Shown here: positions 7,904 through 14,885 of the stretch, one piece after another
Numbering within the stretch: the stretch's first letter is position 1
Layout: each line of letters begins with the position of its first letter
From: CAYRFQ01 sp964423615
Lineage (GTDB): Bacteria > Planctomycetota > Planctomycetia > Gemmatales > Gemmataceae
Assembly (NCBI GenBank): GCA_964423615.1
Contig: CAYRFQ010000001.1
Span: forward strand, 186,001-250,000
Length of the DNA: 64,000 nt
Direction: 5' to 3'
The notes under the pieces: model-generated
Told to the model about the DNA's origin: nothing
What the model saw: only the letters and a program-made list of their open reading frames with translations
Databases searched by the model: none
Made by a program: the position numbers and the translations under genes

Positions 7904-9655
7904 ATGAGAACAGGAGTGCCCATCTCGCCTGGGATTGCTGTCGCCCCCGCTTTCGTTGTTAATCAAGTCTTTGCCCGGCGGGAAATTCATTATCTGGAAT
8001 CGACAAAGCTGACGGACGAAATCCGCCGGTTCGAAGAAGCTTGCGCGTCGGCCGCTGCGGAGATCGAGGCCATCGCTGTTCGGGTCCGTGAGGAAGTTGG
8101 CGAATCGGAGGCAGCGATCTTCCAAGCCCATCGTTTGATATTGGAAGACCCCACGCTCAAAGCCAAGGTTCAGTCGGGAATCATTCTTCGGAGAGTCGAT
8201 GCCTCGACTGCCTTATACGACGTTCTCGACGAGCACGCCAAGTTGTTCGCTCAAATCCAAGATACCCATCTGAAAGAACGTCTCTCCGATCTGCGCGACG
8301 TCCTGGGTCGGGTGTTAATCCACCTTAATCGGTTTGAGGAAGAGACTCACGAGGACTCGTCCAAAGCTGTGATCATCGTCGCTCACGAAATCCTGCCGTC
8401 CCAAGCGATGATGCTCAATCGAATGAACGTTGCCGGAATTTTGACCGAGACAGGAGGTCCCTCCGGGCATGCCGCCATCCTGTCCCGAGCGTTGGGAATT
8501 CCTGCTGTATCCGGATTGGTTGGAATTATGGACGATGTCAGCACCAACGATCTCATCGCAGTGGACGGACGAGAAGGCCATGTCTACGTTCATCCAGGAC
8601 CTGAGGTCGAATCGGCCTACCGCAAGCTTCAACGCGAGTACGTCGATACACGCGATCGACTGATCGAGAACCGCGATCAAGATCCTATTTCCGCAGACGG
8701 GACGCGTGTCGAACTGCTCGCTAACGTGAACAACCCGCACGACGCCGACTCTGCGAGCAAGGCGGGAGCCTGCGGGGTCGGTCTTTATCGGACGGAATTT
8801 CTCTTCTTGGCCCACCCGAGCGTTCCAGACGAAGAGGAACAACTGGGCGTTTATCTGGGTGTCATCGAAGCCTCACCGAACCGGTCAGTTACAATCAGGA
8901 CGCTCGACCTCGGGGGCGACAAACATGTCCCTTATCTTGGAGAAGTCCGCGAGACGAACCCCTTCATGGGGTGGCGTAGTATCCGGATGACACTGACCCA
9001 TCCAGAACTTTTCCAGACCCAGCTGCGGGCCATCTTGCGTGCGGGGCTTTACGGCGACATCCAGTTACTGTTCCCAATGGTGAGCACGTTCGAAGAAGTT
9101 CTGCACCTCAAGAGCATGGTCCGAGAAGCCGAAGACACAATGACCAAGCGAGGAATCCCCTTCAAAAGAGGTATCCCGATTGGCATCATGGTGGAGGTGC
9201 CCGCTTCTGCACTGACGATTGGTTCGTTGTTGCCCGAAATCGATTTCGTCAGCGTTGGCTCCAATGACTTGATCCAATACGTCATGGCTGCCGACCGTGA
9301 CAACCCAAAAGTCGCTCATTTATGCGAGCCTTTCAATCCGGCCATTTTGAAAATTCTCCACCACATCATAAAGACTTGTAACGAACACAACAAACCTGTC
9401 TCCGTTTGTGGCGAGATGGCAGGACGCCCTCGTTGTTTCTTGCCCCTGTTCGGGATGGGCCTGCGGCGGTTTAGTATGAGTCCTGCGTTCGTCCCGACGG
9501 TGAAAGAGTTGTTGCTCTCAACGGACCTCGACACGGCCCAAGATATCGCTCGAACCGTTCTTCGGATGCACCGCGTTGATGCAATCAAATCCTACCTGAC
9601 GGAAGTGACTCAGAAGATATGCTTGCCTGCTGCCCAGTTCGACTTGAAAGATTAG
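7904..9655 (+). CDS. ptsI: PTS enzyme I (phosphoenolpyruvate-protein phosphotransferase)
   Basis: A 583-residue enzyme I, close to the 575 residues of E. coli. It transfers phosphate from phosphoenolpyruvate to HPr. The phosphorylated histidine is His189 within GGPSGHAAILSRALGIPAVSG; the usual motif has T or S before the His and here reads SGH. The C-terminal PEP-binding barrel has GLYRTEFLFL, GVMVEVPAS-like sequence and VGSNDLIQYVMAADRDN, and the active Cys sits in VSVCGEMAGRP. No HPr or sugar-specific EII gene is nearby, so a regulatory PTS or an HPr encoded elsewhere is likely. It is separated from dnaB by 285 bp and probably has its own promoter. Confidence 0.93.
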   Translation: MRTGVPISPGIAVAPAFVVNQVFARREIHYLESTKLTDEIRRFEEACASAAAEIEAIAVRVREEVGESEAAIFQAHRLILEDPTLKAKVQSGIILRRVDASTALYDVLDEHAKLFAQIQDTHLKERLSDLRDVLGRVLIHLNRFEEETHEDSSKAVIIVAHEILPSQAMMLNRMNVAGILTETGGPSGHAAILSRALGIPAVSGLVGIMDDVSTNDLIAVDGREGHVYVHPGPEVESAYRKLQREYVDTRDRLIENRDQDPISADGTRVELLANVNNPHDADSASKAGACGVGLYRTEFLFLAHPSVPDEEEQLGVYLGVIEASPNRSVTIRTLDLGGDKHVPYLGEVRETNPFMGWRSIRMTLTHPELFQTQLRAILRAGLYGDIQLLFPMVSTFEEVLHLKSMVREAEDTMTKRGIPFKRGIPIGIMVEVPASALTIGSLLPEIDFVSVGSNDLIQYVMAADRDNPKVAHLCEPFNPAILKILHHIIKTCNEHNKPVSVCGEMAGRPRCFLPLFGMGLRRFSMSPAFVPTVKELLLSTDLDTAQDIARTVLRMHRVDAIKSYLTEVTQKICLPAAQFDLKD

Positions 9656-10191
9656 TCCACGGACTCCCGATTCGGTTGTCTTTCGCACTCCACCAGTCAG
9701 TTCAATTCTTTCTCTGCCGGTTACAAGTGGTTATCGCAGCGAAATGAAAGCCCGTACGGATACTAACCGCATTGTTCACCATCCACCGAATAGCTTTATC
9801 GTTTCGCTTTTCGTTATCATGTGGAACGCGGCTTACCTCCAGTCGAGCCATATCACTTGTGGGAACTGGAGCAAGTCTGAATAACTGCCTTCGTTGCGTC
9901 GGTAGGCGAATGCCAAACGATGGATATCGTTGTTTGGATCGTCGTAAATGACCGGAAGGGGTTTGTATTCATCGCTCGTGGCGGAAGACCTCGCCATAGA
10001 TCGTTCGTTTTTGGAAGCCTACCACCCTTGTGATCAGCCAGAAAACATTGGAAGGTTAAATTTGTGTCAGTTTCGGCGGGAATACAAAGTCTTTCCTTGG
10101 TACATCCAAAGGCTCACGATGAATCGCCTCGACTTTGTTGACATGACCCTCCACGACAACAAATCCCATTTTGGGAGAAGGAGTTCTTTTC
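9656..10191. other. 536 bp gap between ptsI and the ADP-ribosylglycohydrolase gene
   Basis: Apart from the small minus-strand frame at 9833-9997, I see no coding potential and no convincing terminator or RNA gene. A plus-strand frame at 9948-10214 overlaps the start of the next gene and has no domain-like sequence. GGGAGAAGGAG at 10173-10183 is the ribosome binding site of the following gene. Confidence 0.4.
9833..9997 (-). CDS. Possible small protein of 54 residues
   Basis: Within a gap with no longer gene, the minus strand has a complete small reading frame from ATG at 9997 to TAA at 9833, with an in-frame stop upstream of the ATG. It contains VIYDDPNNDIHRLAFAYRR and LLQFPQVIWLDWR, which look protein-like, with codon choice similar to neighbouring genes. 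It may be a genuine small gene or the last exon-like remnant of a decayed longer gene. No recognisable domain and no strong ribosome binding site are visible, so confidence is limited. Confidence 0.4.
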   Translation of the reverse strand: MARSSATSDEYKPLPVIYDDPNNDIHRLAFAYRRNEGSYSDLLQFPQVIWLDWR

Positions 10192-11151
10192 ATGACGATC
10201 ACACGACAATCTAGAAATATCGGTGCTGTGGTCGGCGCGGCCATAGGCGATGCTATGGGACATCCGACGGAGTTCGTCAGTTCGTTCGAAGGGCTTGTCG
10301 AACGATATGGCCCAAAGGGCGTGACTCGCTTCGAAAAATATTGGGAGCGAGAAGGGAAACGCTTTGCTCCGTACACTGACGACACTCAGATGGCTGAGGT
10401 CGTGTTACGTACCCTGCTCGAAGGGCACGAAGAACTCGATGAAACGATGACGCGGATGGCCCAAGGATTTGTCGATTGGGCCAAGAACCCACAAGGCGGG
10501 CACCGAGCCCCAGGAATGGCCTGCATGGGTGGGTGTCGCCGTTTGGAGTCGGGAATCCACTGGTCCGAAGCGGGAGGAGAAACCGCTGGTGGGTGTGGGT
10601 CGGTGATGCGTGTCTATCCATTCGGGTTGATCTTCTCCGACGACATTGCGAAAGCGGAATACTGGGCGACGGAGCATTCCAAGCTAACGCATCGTGATCC
10701 GATTGCCATGGCCGCCTGTGCGGCGATGACAGTAGCGATGGTTCACATAGTTGACGAGAAGGAAACCAGTTTTATCTTGTCGGAGATGGTCGAAGCCTGT
10801 GCCCGATACTCGGGGAACACCGCCGACTTGGTCGAACAAGCCATCCGTGAGGCCACTCTCGGGATCGAACCTCGCGTTACACTCGAAAGACTCGAGGGAT
10901 GGGCCGCCCACGAAGCGATTGCTGCAGCTGCGTATATCTTTGCGCGACATTCCGATGACTTCGTCGGGGCGGTTTTGGAGGGCGCAAACACTCCTGGAGA
11001 CAGCGACAGTTTGGCCACCCTTGCCGGGGCCTTGACTGGTGCACGATGTGGTATCGAGGCGATTCCCGAGGAGTGGATCAAGGACGTTGAGCGGTCTGAC
11101 GAGTTGATGGGGTTGGGAATACGGATTGGAGCGGAACATCAGGGAGTGTGA
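10192..11151 (+). CDS. ADP-ribosylglycohydrolase (DraG/ARH family)
   Basis: A 319-residue protein of the ADP-ribosylglycohydrolase family, which removes ADP-ribose from proteins or small molecules with a two-metal centre. Visible motifs are GAAIGDAMGHPTEF (residues 16-28), the metal-binding YTDDTQM (61-67, with Asp63 and Asp64), GGCGSVMR (133-140) and the C-terminal PGDSDSLATLAGALTGA (268-284, with Asp270 and Asp272). The set is complete, so activity is expected. The ATG at 10192 is preceded by GGGAGAAGGAG. There is no nitrogenase or DraT gene nearby, so a role in dinitrogenase reductase control is not supported. It converges with the FAD oxidoreductase with only 5 bp between the stops. Confidence 0.9.
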   Translation: MTITRQSRNIGAVVGAAIGDAMGHPTEFVSSFEGLVERYGPKGVTRFEKYWEREGKRFAPYTDDTQMAEVVLRTLLEGHEELDETMTRMAQGFVDWAKNPQGGHRAPGMACMGGCRRLESGIHWSEAGGETAGGCGSVMRVYPFGLIFSDDIAKAEYWATEHSKLTHRDPIAMAACAAMTVAMVHIVDEKETSFILSEMVEACARYSGNTADLVEQAIREATLGIEPRVTLERLEGWAAHEAIAAAAYIFARHSDDFVGAVLEGANTPGDSDSLATLAGALTGARCGIEAIPEEWIKDVERSDELMGLGIRIGAEHQGV

Positions 11152-11156
11152 ACTGG

Positions 11157-12323
11157 TTATCGAAAGATACGCTCGATGCGTTCTCGGGCCAATGCCGGGC
11201 TTGTGGTCATTCCCTTTCCGCCGATTCCGGTGACAATGTGGATTCGTCCATCAATGGTCTCTTCGAAGAGCTCTCCATCGGTCCAAGAAGTGTAAAGACC
11301 GTGCCAGCGTTCATCGATTTCCCAGTGCGACAAACGCAACATCCGTCGGCATTCGGAAAGGATGAGGCGTTCGAGATTGGCGTCGATGTGGTCATCCATA
11401 TCGTCCTGGCTGTATTCGTGGGAGTCCCCCAACACGATTCGTCTATCCTGGTCTTGGACGGCCAAAATGTGAATTCCAGCAGCAGTCAAGGCGGGGTTGG
11501 AGACAGGGCTTTCTTGCATTGTCTTCCAACTTGGGCTAAGTCGAAATGACGCATACCGTCGGATCGAGAGTCCAGACGCGAGGGACGTTTGGAGATGGGT
11601 TCGTTGCGGAGTCGTCCGAAGCATGAGTAACTTGCAAGCGACGAGACCACGTTCGGCCAGTTTTTCCGGGAACAAGATACGCAAGTCGGAGCCGTTGCAG
11701 ATACAAACCTGGGCGGCCACATGTAGGGTTCCATCGGCGGTCGTCACACGACACTGCGTGCCCTCGACTCGCGCCTTTATTGCCATCGTCCTGGGACTGT
11801 AGGAACAGGTCTGCTGCCGCGACAACCAGTTCACCATTTTGTTGACTAGGACTCGCGGGTCGATTCGTAAGTCAGAGTGGAAAAGGATACTTCCTAGGCA
11901 GTAGTCCGGGTGGATGGCGGAGTTGGCTTCGAGCGACTGTTCGCGGTCGAGCAATTCACTGTGATAACCGTGGTCCGGCCCGAGTTCGGCAAACTCGTGA
12001 ATGACCTTGAGTTCTTCCGGTGTGGAAGCAAGATATTGTGTTGCGCGATGGCAAATCGGGAAGCCAATTTCATCGGATAAACTTTGGTACAGTCTGGAGC
12101 TTTCTTCGCCTCGACGATGCCAATCACCAACTGGCATGCCACTGGGAATGATCATCCCGAAGTTACGGACGGAGGCTCGCAGCGGCCGAGAATCTTTCTC
12201 GAGCAAGAGAGTTCGGAGGCCAAGTCGAGTCGCATGATAAGCGTGAAAAATCCCGAGGATACCAGAGCCAACCACCACCAAGTCCCAAGTCTTTTGCATT
12301 TTATAGTGCGAGTCCGTGGTCAC
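11157..12323 (-). CDS. FAD-dependent oxidoreductase (DAO fold, TIGR03364-like)
   Basis: A 388-residue flavoprotein with the N-terminal dinucleotide-binding motif DLVVVGSGILGIFHAYHATR and a matching acidic end, LLLEKD. C-terminal HIVTGIGGKGMTTSPALA fits the FAD-contact region of the D-amino-acid-oxidase superfamily. The overall look is like the TIGR03364 group, sometimes found with phosphonate-degradation genes, but no such gene is adjacent. The substrate is probably an amine or amino-phosphonate and is not determinable. The GTG at 12323 overlaps the upstream stop (GTGA), implying coupling; an internal ATG at 12299 immediately before QKTWDLVVVG is an alternative. It is the last gene of a sigma-factor cluster, which is unusual company. 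Confidence 0.8.
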   Translation of the reverse strand: MTTDSHYKMQKTWDLVVVGSGILGIFHAYHATRLGLRTLLLEKDSRPLRASVRNFGMIIPSGMPVGDWHRRGEESSRLYQSLSDEIGFPICHRATQYLASTPEELKVIHEFAELGPDHGYHSELLDREQSLEANSAIHPDYCLGSILFHSDLRIDPRVLVNKMVNWLSRQQTCSYSPRTMAIKARVEGTQCRVTTADGTLHVAAQVCICNGSDLRILFPEKLAERGLVACKLLMLRTTPQRTHLQTSLASGLSIRRYASFRLSPSWKTMQESPVSNPALTAAGIHILAVQDQDRRIVLGDSHEYSQDDMDDHIDANLERLILSECRRMLRLSHWEIDERWHGLYTSWTDGELFEETIDGRIHIVTGIGGKGMTTSPALARERIERIFR

Positions 12324-13024
12324 AAGTTTCGTTTTCCTGTGGAGTTCGACTCCGACAGGTCCTCATCGAACTCTCTGCGTTTTCCTGTCGAATTCGATCC
12401 CGAGAGCTCCTCATCAAACTGTTCGTGGCTTTTGCTTTGAGTGGGTACTGGTCGCAGTAGGCGATTGATTTTCTGTTGGACAAAACGATTCGGGTCTTCC
12501 CGTGTGCGATCCAAACGACGCTTGACGTTTTTGAGTTTCTCCTCGAGTTCTGTTTGTTTTAACTGCAACACTTCGATGTCCAGCTGGACCATTTGTTTGG
12601 CGACTTTGGTAAGACGGTCCATCAGTGTTTCCCGGTTGGAGGAATTTGGCGTCGCCAACTGCGCCACGAGGACTTGGGCTTTGTTCTGTGCGATCCAGAT
12701 TTTTAGCTCCAAATTGTGTCTGCGGCGATTTTCACGGATGTCGGCCAGAAGCTCAGTCACCTGGAAAATATACCGAATTTCCATCTGGTATCTCGGAAGT
12801 GAGGTCCGTTTCAGCTCCGCGAGGAAGGGAGACATCTCCGGGACGTGTTTTTTGACGAAGAACAGAACTGCTGCTTCGCGGACTTCGGTGAAGCGCGGAA
12901 GAAGCTGGACCTGCGTTACTTTGAGGGATAGATCCTCTGACCCAGCGGAAAGGTCAGCGACGGTCCAGCATTGGCAGAATAAACTGGTAACGACCAAGAT
13001 CGCAAAGTGTGGGGGGTTCTTCAT
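12320..13024 (-). CDS. Secreted coiled-coil protein with duplicated C-terminal 16-residue unit
   Basis: A 234-residue protein that starts with a signal peptide (MKNPPHFAILVVTSLFCQCW). The body is helical and rich in Lys, Glu, Arg and Leu (for example VLQLKQTELEEKLKNVKRRLDR), suggesting a coiled coil. The tail carries two tandem copies of a unit FDE(E/D)LS(G/E)SNSTGKR. Comparable secreted helical proteins follow ECF sigma and anti-sigma genes in planctomycetes, and a periplasmic sensor role is an inference from that position. The ATG at 13024 is chosen over an upstream TTG because the signal peptide starts there. It overlaps the oxidoreductase gene by 4 bp. Confidence 0.75.
   Translation of the reverse strand: MKNPPHFAILVVTSLFCQCWTVADLSAGSEDLSLKVTQVQLLPRFTEVREAAVLFFVKKHVPEMSPFLAELKRTSLPRYQMEIRYIFQVTELLADIRENRRRHNLELKIWIAQNKAQVLVAQLATPNSSNRETLMDRLTKVAKQMVQLDIEVLQLKQTELEEKLKNVKRRLDRTREDPNRFVQQKINRLLRPVPTQSKSHEQFDEELSGSNSTGKRREFDEDLSESNSTGKRNL
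12323..12418 (-). repeat. Two tandem 48 bp units at the end of the coiled-coil gene
   Basis: Two adjacent 48 bp copies (12371-12418 and 12323-12370) encode FDEELSGSNSTGKRRE and FDEDLSESNSTGKRNL. The nucleotide copies have diverged, so the duplication is not very recent. The reading frame is preserved up to the stop, which itself overlaps the next gene. Confidence 0.85.
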
Positions 13025-13105
13025 GACAACAACTCGCAAAGAAAGGCGTAAAGCTGGTAGCAGAAGATCGAGATGATTTCTGACTTTGCTTTAGGACTTT
13101 CACCT

Positions 13106-14011
13106 TTAGTTAATTCCATCCGTAGGATCGGAGGTATAGATCAGGCTCGGGCGGGTCAAATCGCCTTTGTTCCGCAATCGCCGCTCCAACATCAGTTGTT
13201 TGCGTCGGTCGGATTCTTCTGCATGAGCGTCGTAAATGGATTGAGATCGTGGCAAACGTAGCCACTCGCCGAGTTGCTCCACGTTGGGTCGAGACGACAT
13301 GGGTTGTTGCGGCGGGATCAGCTCTTTAGTCTTCGCAACTTGTTCTTGAGGGAGTCTATCAGTTGTCGGCTGTTTTTCCACTTTGGGCTTCTTCACCTGG
13401 GATATCTCTGGTTGGGCAGGGATTTCGGCTGGCAATGGCTCAGTAGTGGGGTTGTTTGGCGGAGTCCAACAGGACAGACCAACTGCCAATAGTACTGCAA
13501 CCGCGAGAGCAATAGGACCGATGTATCTTCTGCAATTGCGGTACCATTTTGAGCAATCTGCTTTGAGTGTAGGCTGGCTTTCGTCTTCAGGTCGTTGACT
13601 CTCAAACTGGTAGGTAGCCGGATTAACATTTGCTGCTTGGCTGGTTTCGATTCCCTGTTGACGGTGTTGGTCCAATGGATCGCGCAGTCGCAGGAGCAGT
13701 TCTTCTTGATAATTTGCCTGGGGCTTGACTTCGGATTCTGCAGCGAAATGGAGACAGCGTACGGCGTTGGCAAGAAATTCACGGGCCGTTTGGCTCTCCG
13801 CCATCAAGTCCTCGAATTGCCTTGTTTCTTCCTCGTCGAGAAGTTCCGCCGCGTAGAGAAACGCCAAGACCTGGACGTCTTTGTTTCCTTCCCTTGGTTC
13901 GCCGCCGCTGGCATCCGGAAAACATTGGGGTTGGGTGAGGTCGCCTGGTGTGTTTAGGTGCTGGAACTCTTCGGGTGAGAACCAGGACGATCGATCATTC
14001 GGTTGAGACAT
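13106..14011 (-). CDS. Membrane anti-sigma-like protein partnering the ECF sigma factor
   Basis: A 301-residue protein. Residues 45-115 form a helical cytoplasmic part (VQVLAFLYAAELLDEEETRQFEDLM) that resembles an anti-sigma N-terminal domain, without the HxxxCxxC zinc motif of classical ZAS proteins. A single membrane helix spans about 164-182 (IGPIALAVAVLLAVGLS). The C-terminal part is Pro/Gln/Lys-rich and should be periplasmic. The ATG at 14011 overlaps the 3' end of the sigma gene by 17 bp, the usual arrangement for a sigma/anti-sigma pair. Its role is to hold the sigma factor inactive until an envelope signal arrives; this is inferred from position and topology. Confidence 0.75.
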   Translation of the reverse strand: MSQPNDRSSWFSPEEFQHLNTPGDLTQPQCFPDASGGEPREGNKDVQVLAFLYAAELLDEEETRQFEDLMAESQTAREFLANAVRCLHFAAESEVKPQANYQEELLLRLRDPLDQHRQQGIETSQAANVNPATYQFESQRPEDESQPTLKADCSKWYRNCRRYIGPIALAVAVLLAVGLSCWTPPNNPTTEPLPAEIPAQPEISQVKKPKVEKQPTTDRLPQEQVAKTKELIPPQQPMSSRPNVEQLGEWLRLPRSQSIYDAHAEESDRRKQLMLERRLRNKGDLTRPSLIYTSDPTDGIN

Positions 14012-14702
14012 ATTCTGCTCCCCAAAGGCGGCGCAATCGTTTGAGCCCTTCGTGCATGCGTGCAAGGGCCGTGTTGACCGGGCAGTCCATTGCTTCGGCG
14101 ATCTCGCGGAAGCGCTTCCCTTCGAAAATTCGTTGGCAAATCACTTGCCGTTGTGCAGGCGAGAGGCGGTCCAGAAGTGCTTTAGCCTTCTCCAAATCGT
14201 CCTTGTTTTGTAGCTGTTGGCTTGGGCCTGGGCCCATGTCGATGACCATGTCTGCGAGAATGGAAGCGCTGTCGAGAGTCGTGTCCGTTCTCTCTTGGAT
14301 CTTCTGCTTGCGCTTGATCAGCATGGCCTGGTGGTATGCGACCGTGAACAACCACCCTCGGAGGTGGTGAATATCGATCTTCTCGAGGTTTTGTAGGGCG
14401 CGATACCAGGTTTCTTGTAAAGCATCTTCAGCCTGGTGGTAGTTCTTCAGAATGCCGACAAGGAACGGAAATAGCGTCGCCTCGTACCGGTCCAACAAGG
14501 CCGTCAAGGCGTTTTCGTCGCCGTCATGATTGTACCAACCGACGAGGGCTGCGTCGGTGGCATCTTCGTACAGTCGCCCATACGAATGGGAGGGAGCTGA
14601 GTATGGGGTTGGATTGGGAAACGTTTGGGACAGAGCGTCTTCGGTCACGTTCTGGGAACATGGTCGGCTTGTTTCTGAGGTATGTCCCGGTGTTTCTGCC
14701 AT
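13995..14702 (-). CDS. ECF-type RNA polymerase sigma factor
   Basis: A 235-residue sigma-70 family protein of the extracytoplasmic function class. After a 45-residue variable lead, region 2 is visible as LVGILKNYHQAEDALQETWYRALQNLEKI with the -10-binding helix following (HHLRGWLFTVAYHQAMLIKRK). Region 4 is LSPAQRQVICQRIFEGKRFREIAEAMDCPVNTALARMHEGLKRL, the helix-turn-helix for the -35 element (only short parts given as key motifs). Regions 1 and 3 are absent, as expected for ECF factors. It begins a minus-strand operon with the membrane anti-sigma-like protein, a secreted coiled-coil protein and a flavoprotein, and likely activates its own promoter in the 183 bp upstream. Confidence 0.9.
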   Translation of the reverse strand: MAETPGHTSETSRPCSQNVTEDALSQTFPNPTPYSAPSHSYGRLYEDATDAALVGWYNHDGDENALTALLDRYEATLFPFLVGILKNYHQAEDALQETWYRALQNLEKIDIHHLRGWLFTVAYHQAMLIKRKQKIQERTDTTLDSASILADMVIDMGPGPSQQLQNKDDLEKAKALLDRLSPAQRQVICQRIFEGKRFREIAEAMDCPVNTALARMHEGLKRLRRLWGAEYVSTE

Positions 14703-14885
14703 ACGAAGTCCTTACGACGATTCCAAAGCAACCAATACATAGTAGTCGCCGGGAAGGATTGGGACAAGCAGGAATACCAGACGGTTTGTTCTTGCCCGAG
14801 TTTGGAGAGTGTTCGTGCGGGTTAAAGGAACTCTGTGCCGAGTTTGGCCAGTTGCGAACGTGGCAATGCGGATTCGGCAACTGAG

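Noticed and set aside
10192..11151. Assigning the ADP-ribosylglycohydrolase as the nitrogenase regulator DraG
   Set aside because: The family match is good, but no DraT or nitrogenase gene is in the window, so a nitrogen-fixation role is unsupported.
12323..12418. Tandem units considered as a CRISPR-like or mobile repeat
   Set aside because: Only two copies exist, they lie inside a reading frame and encode a conserved 16-residue unit.
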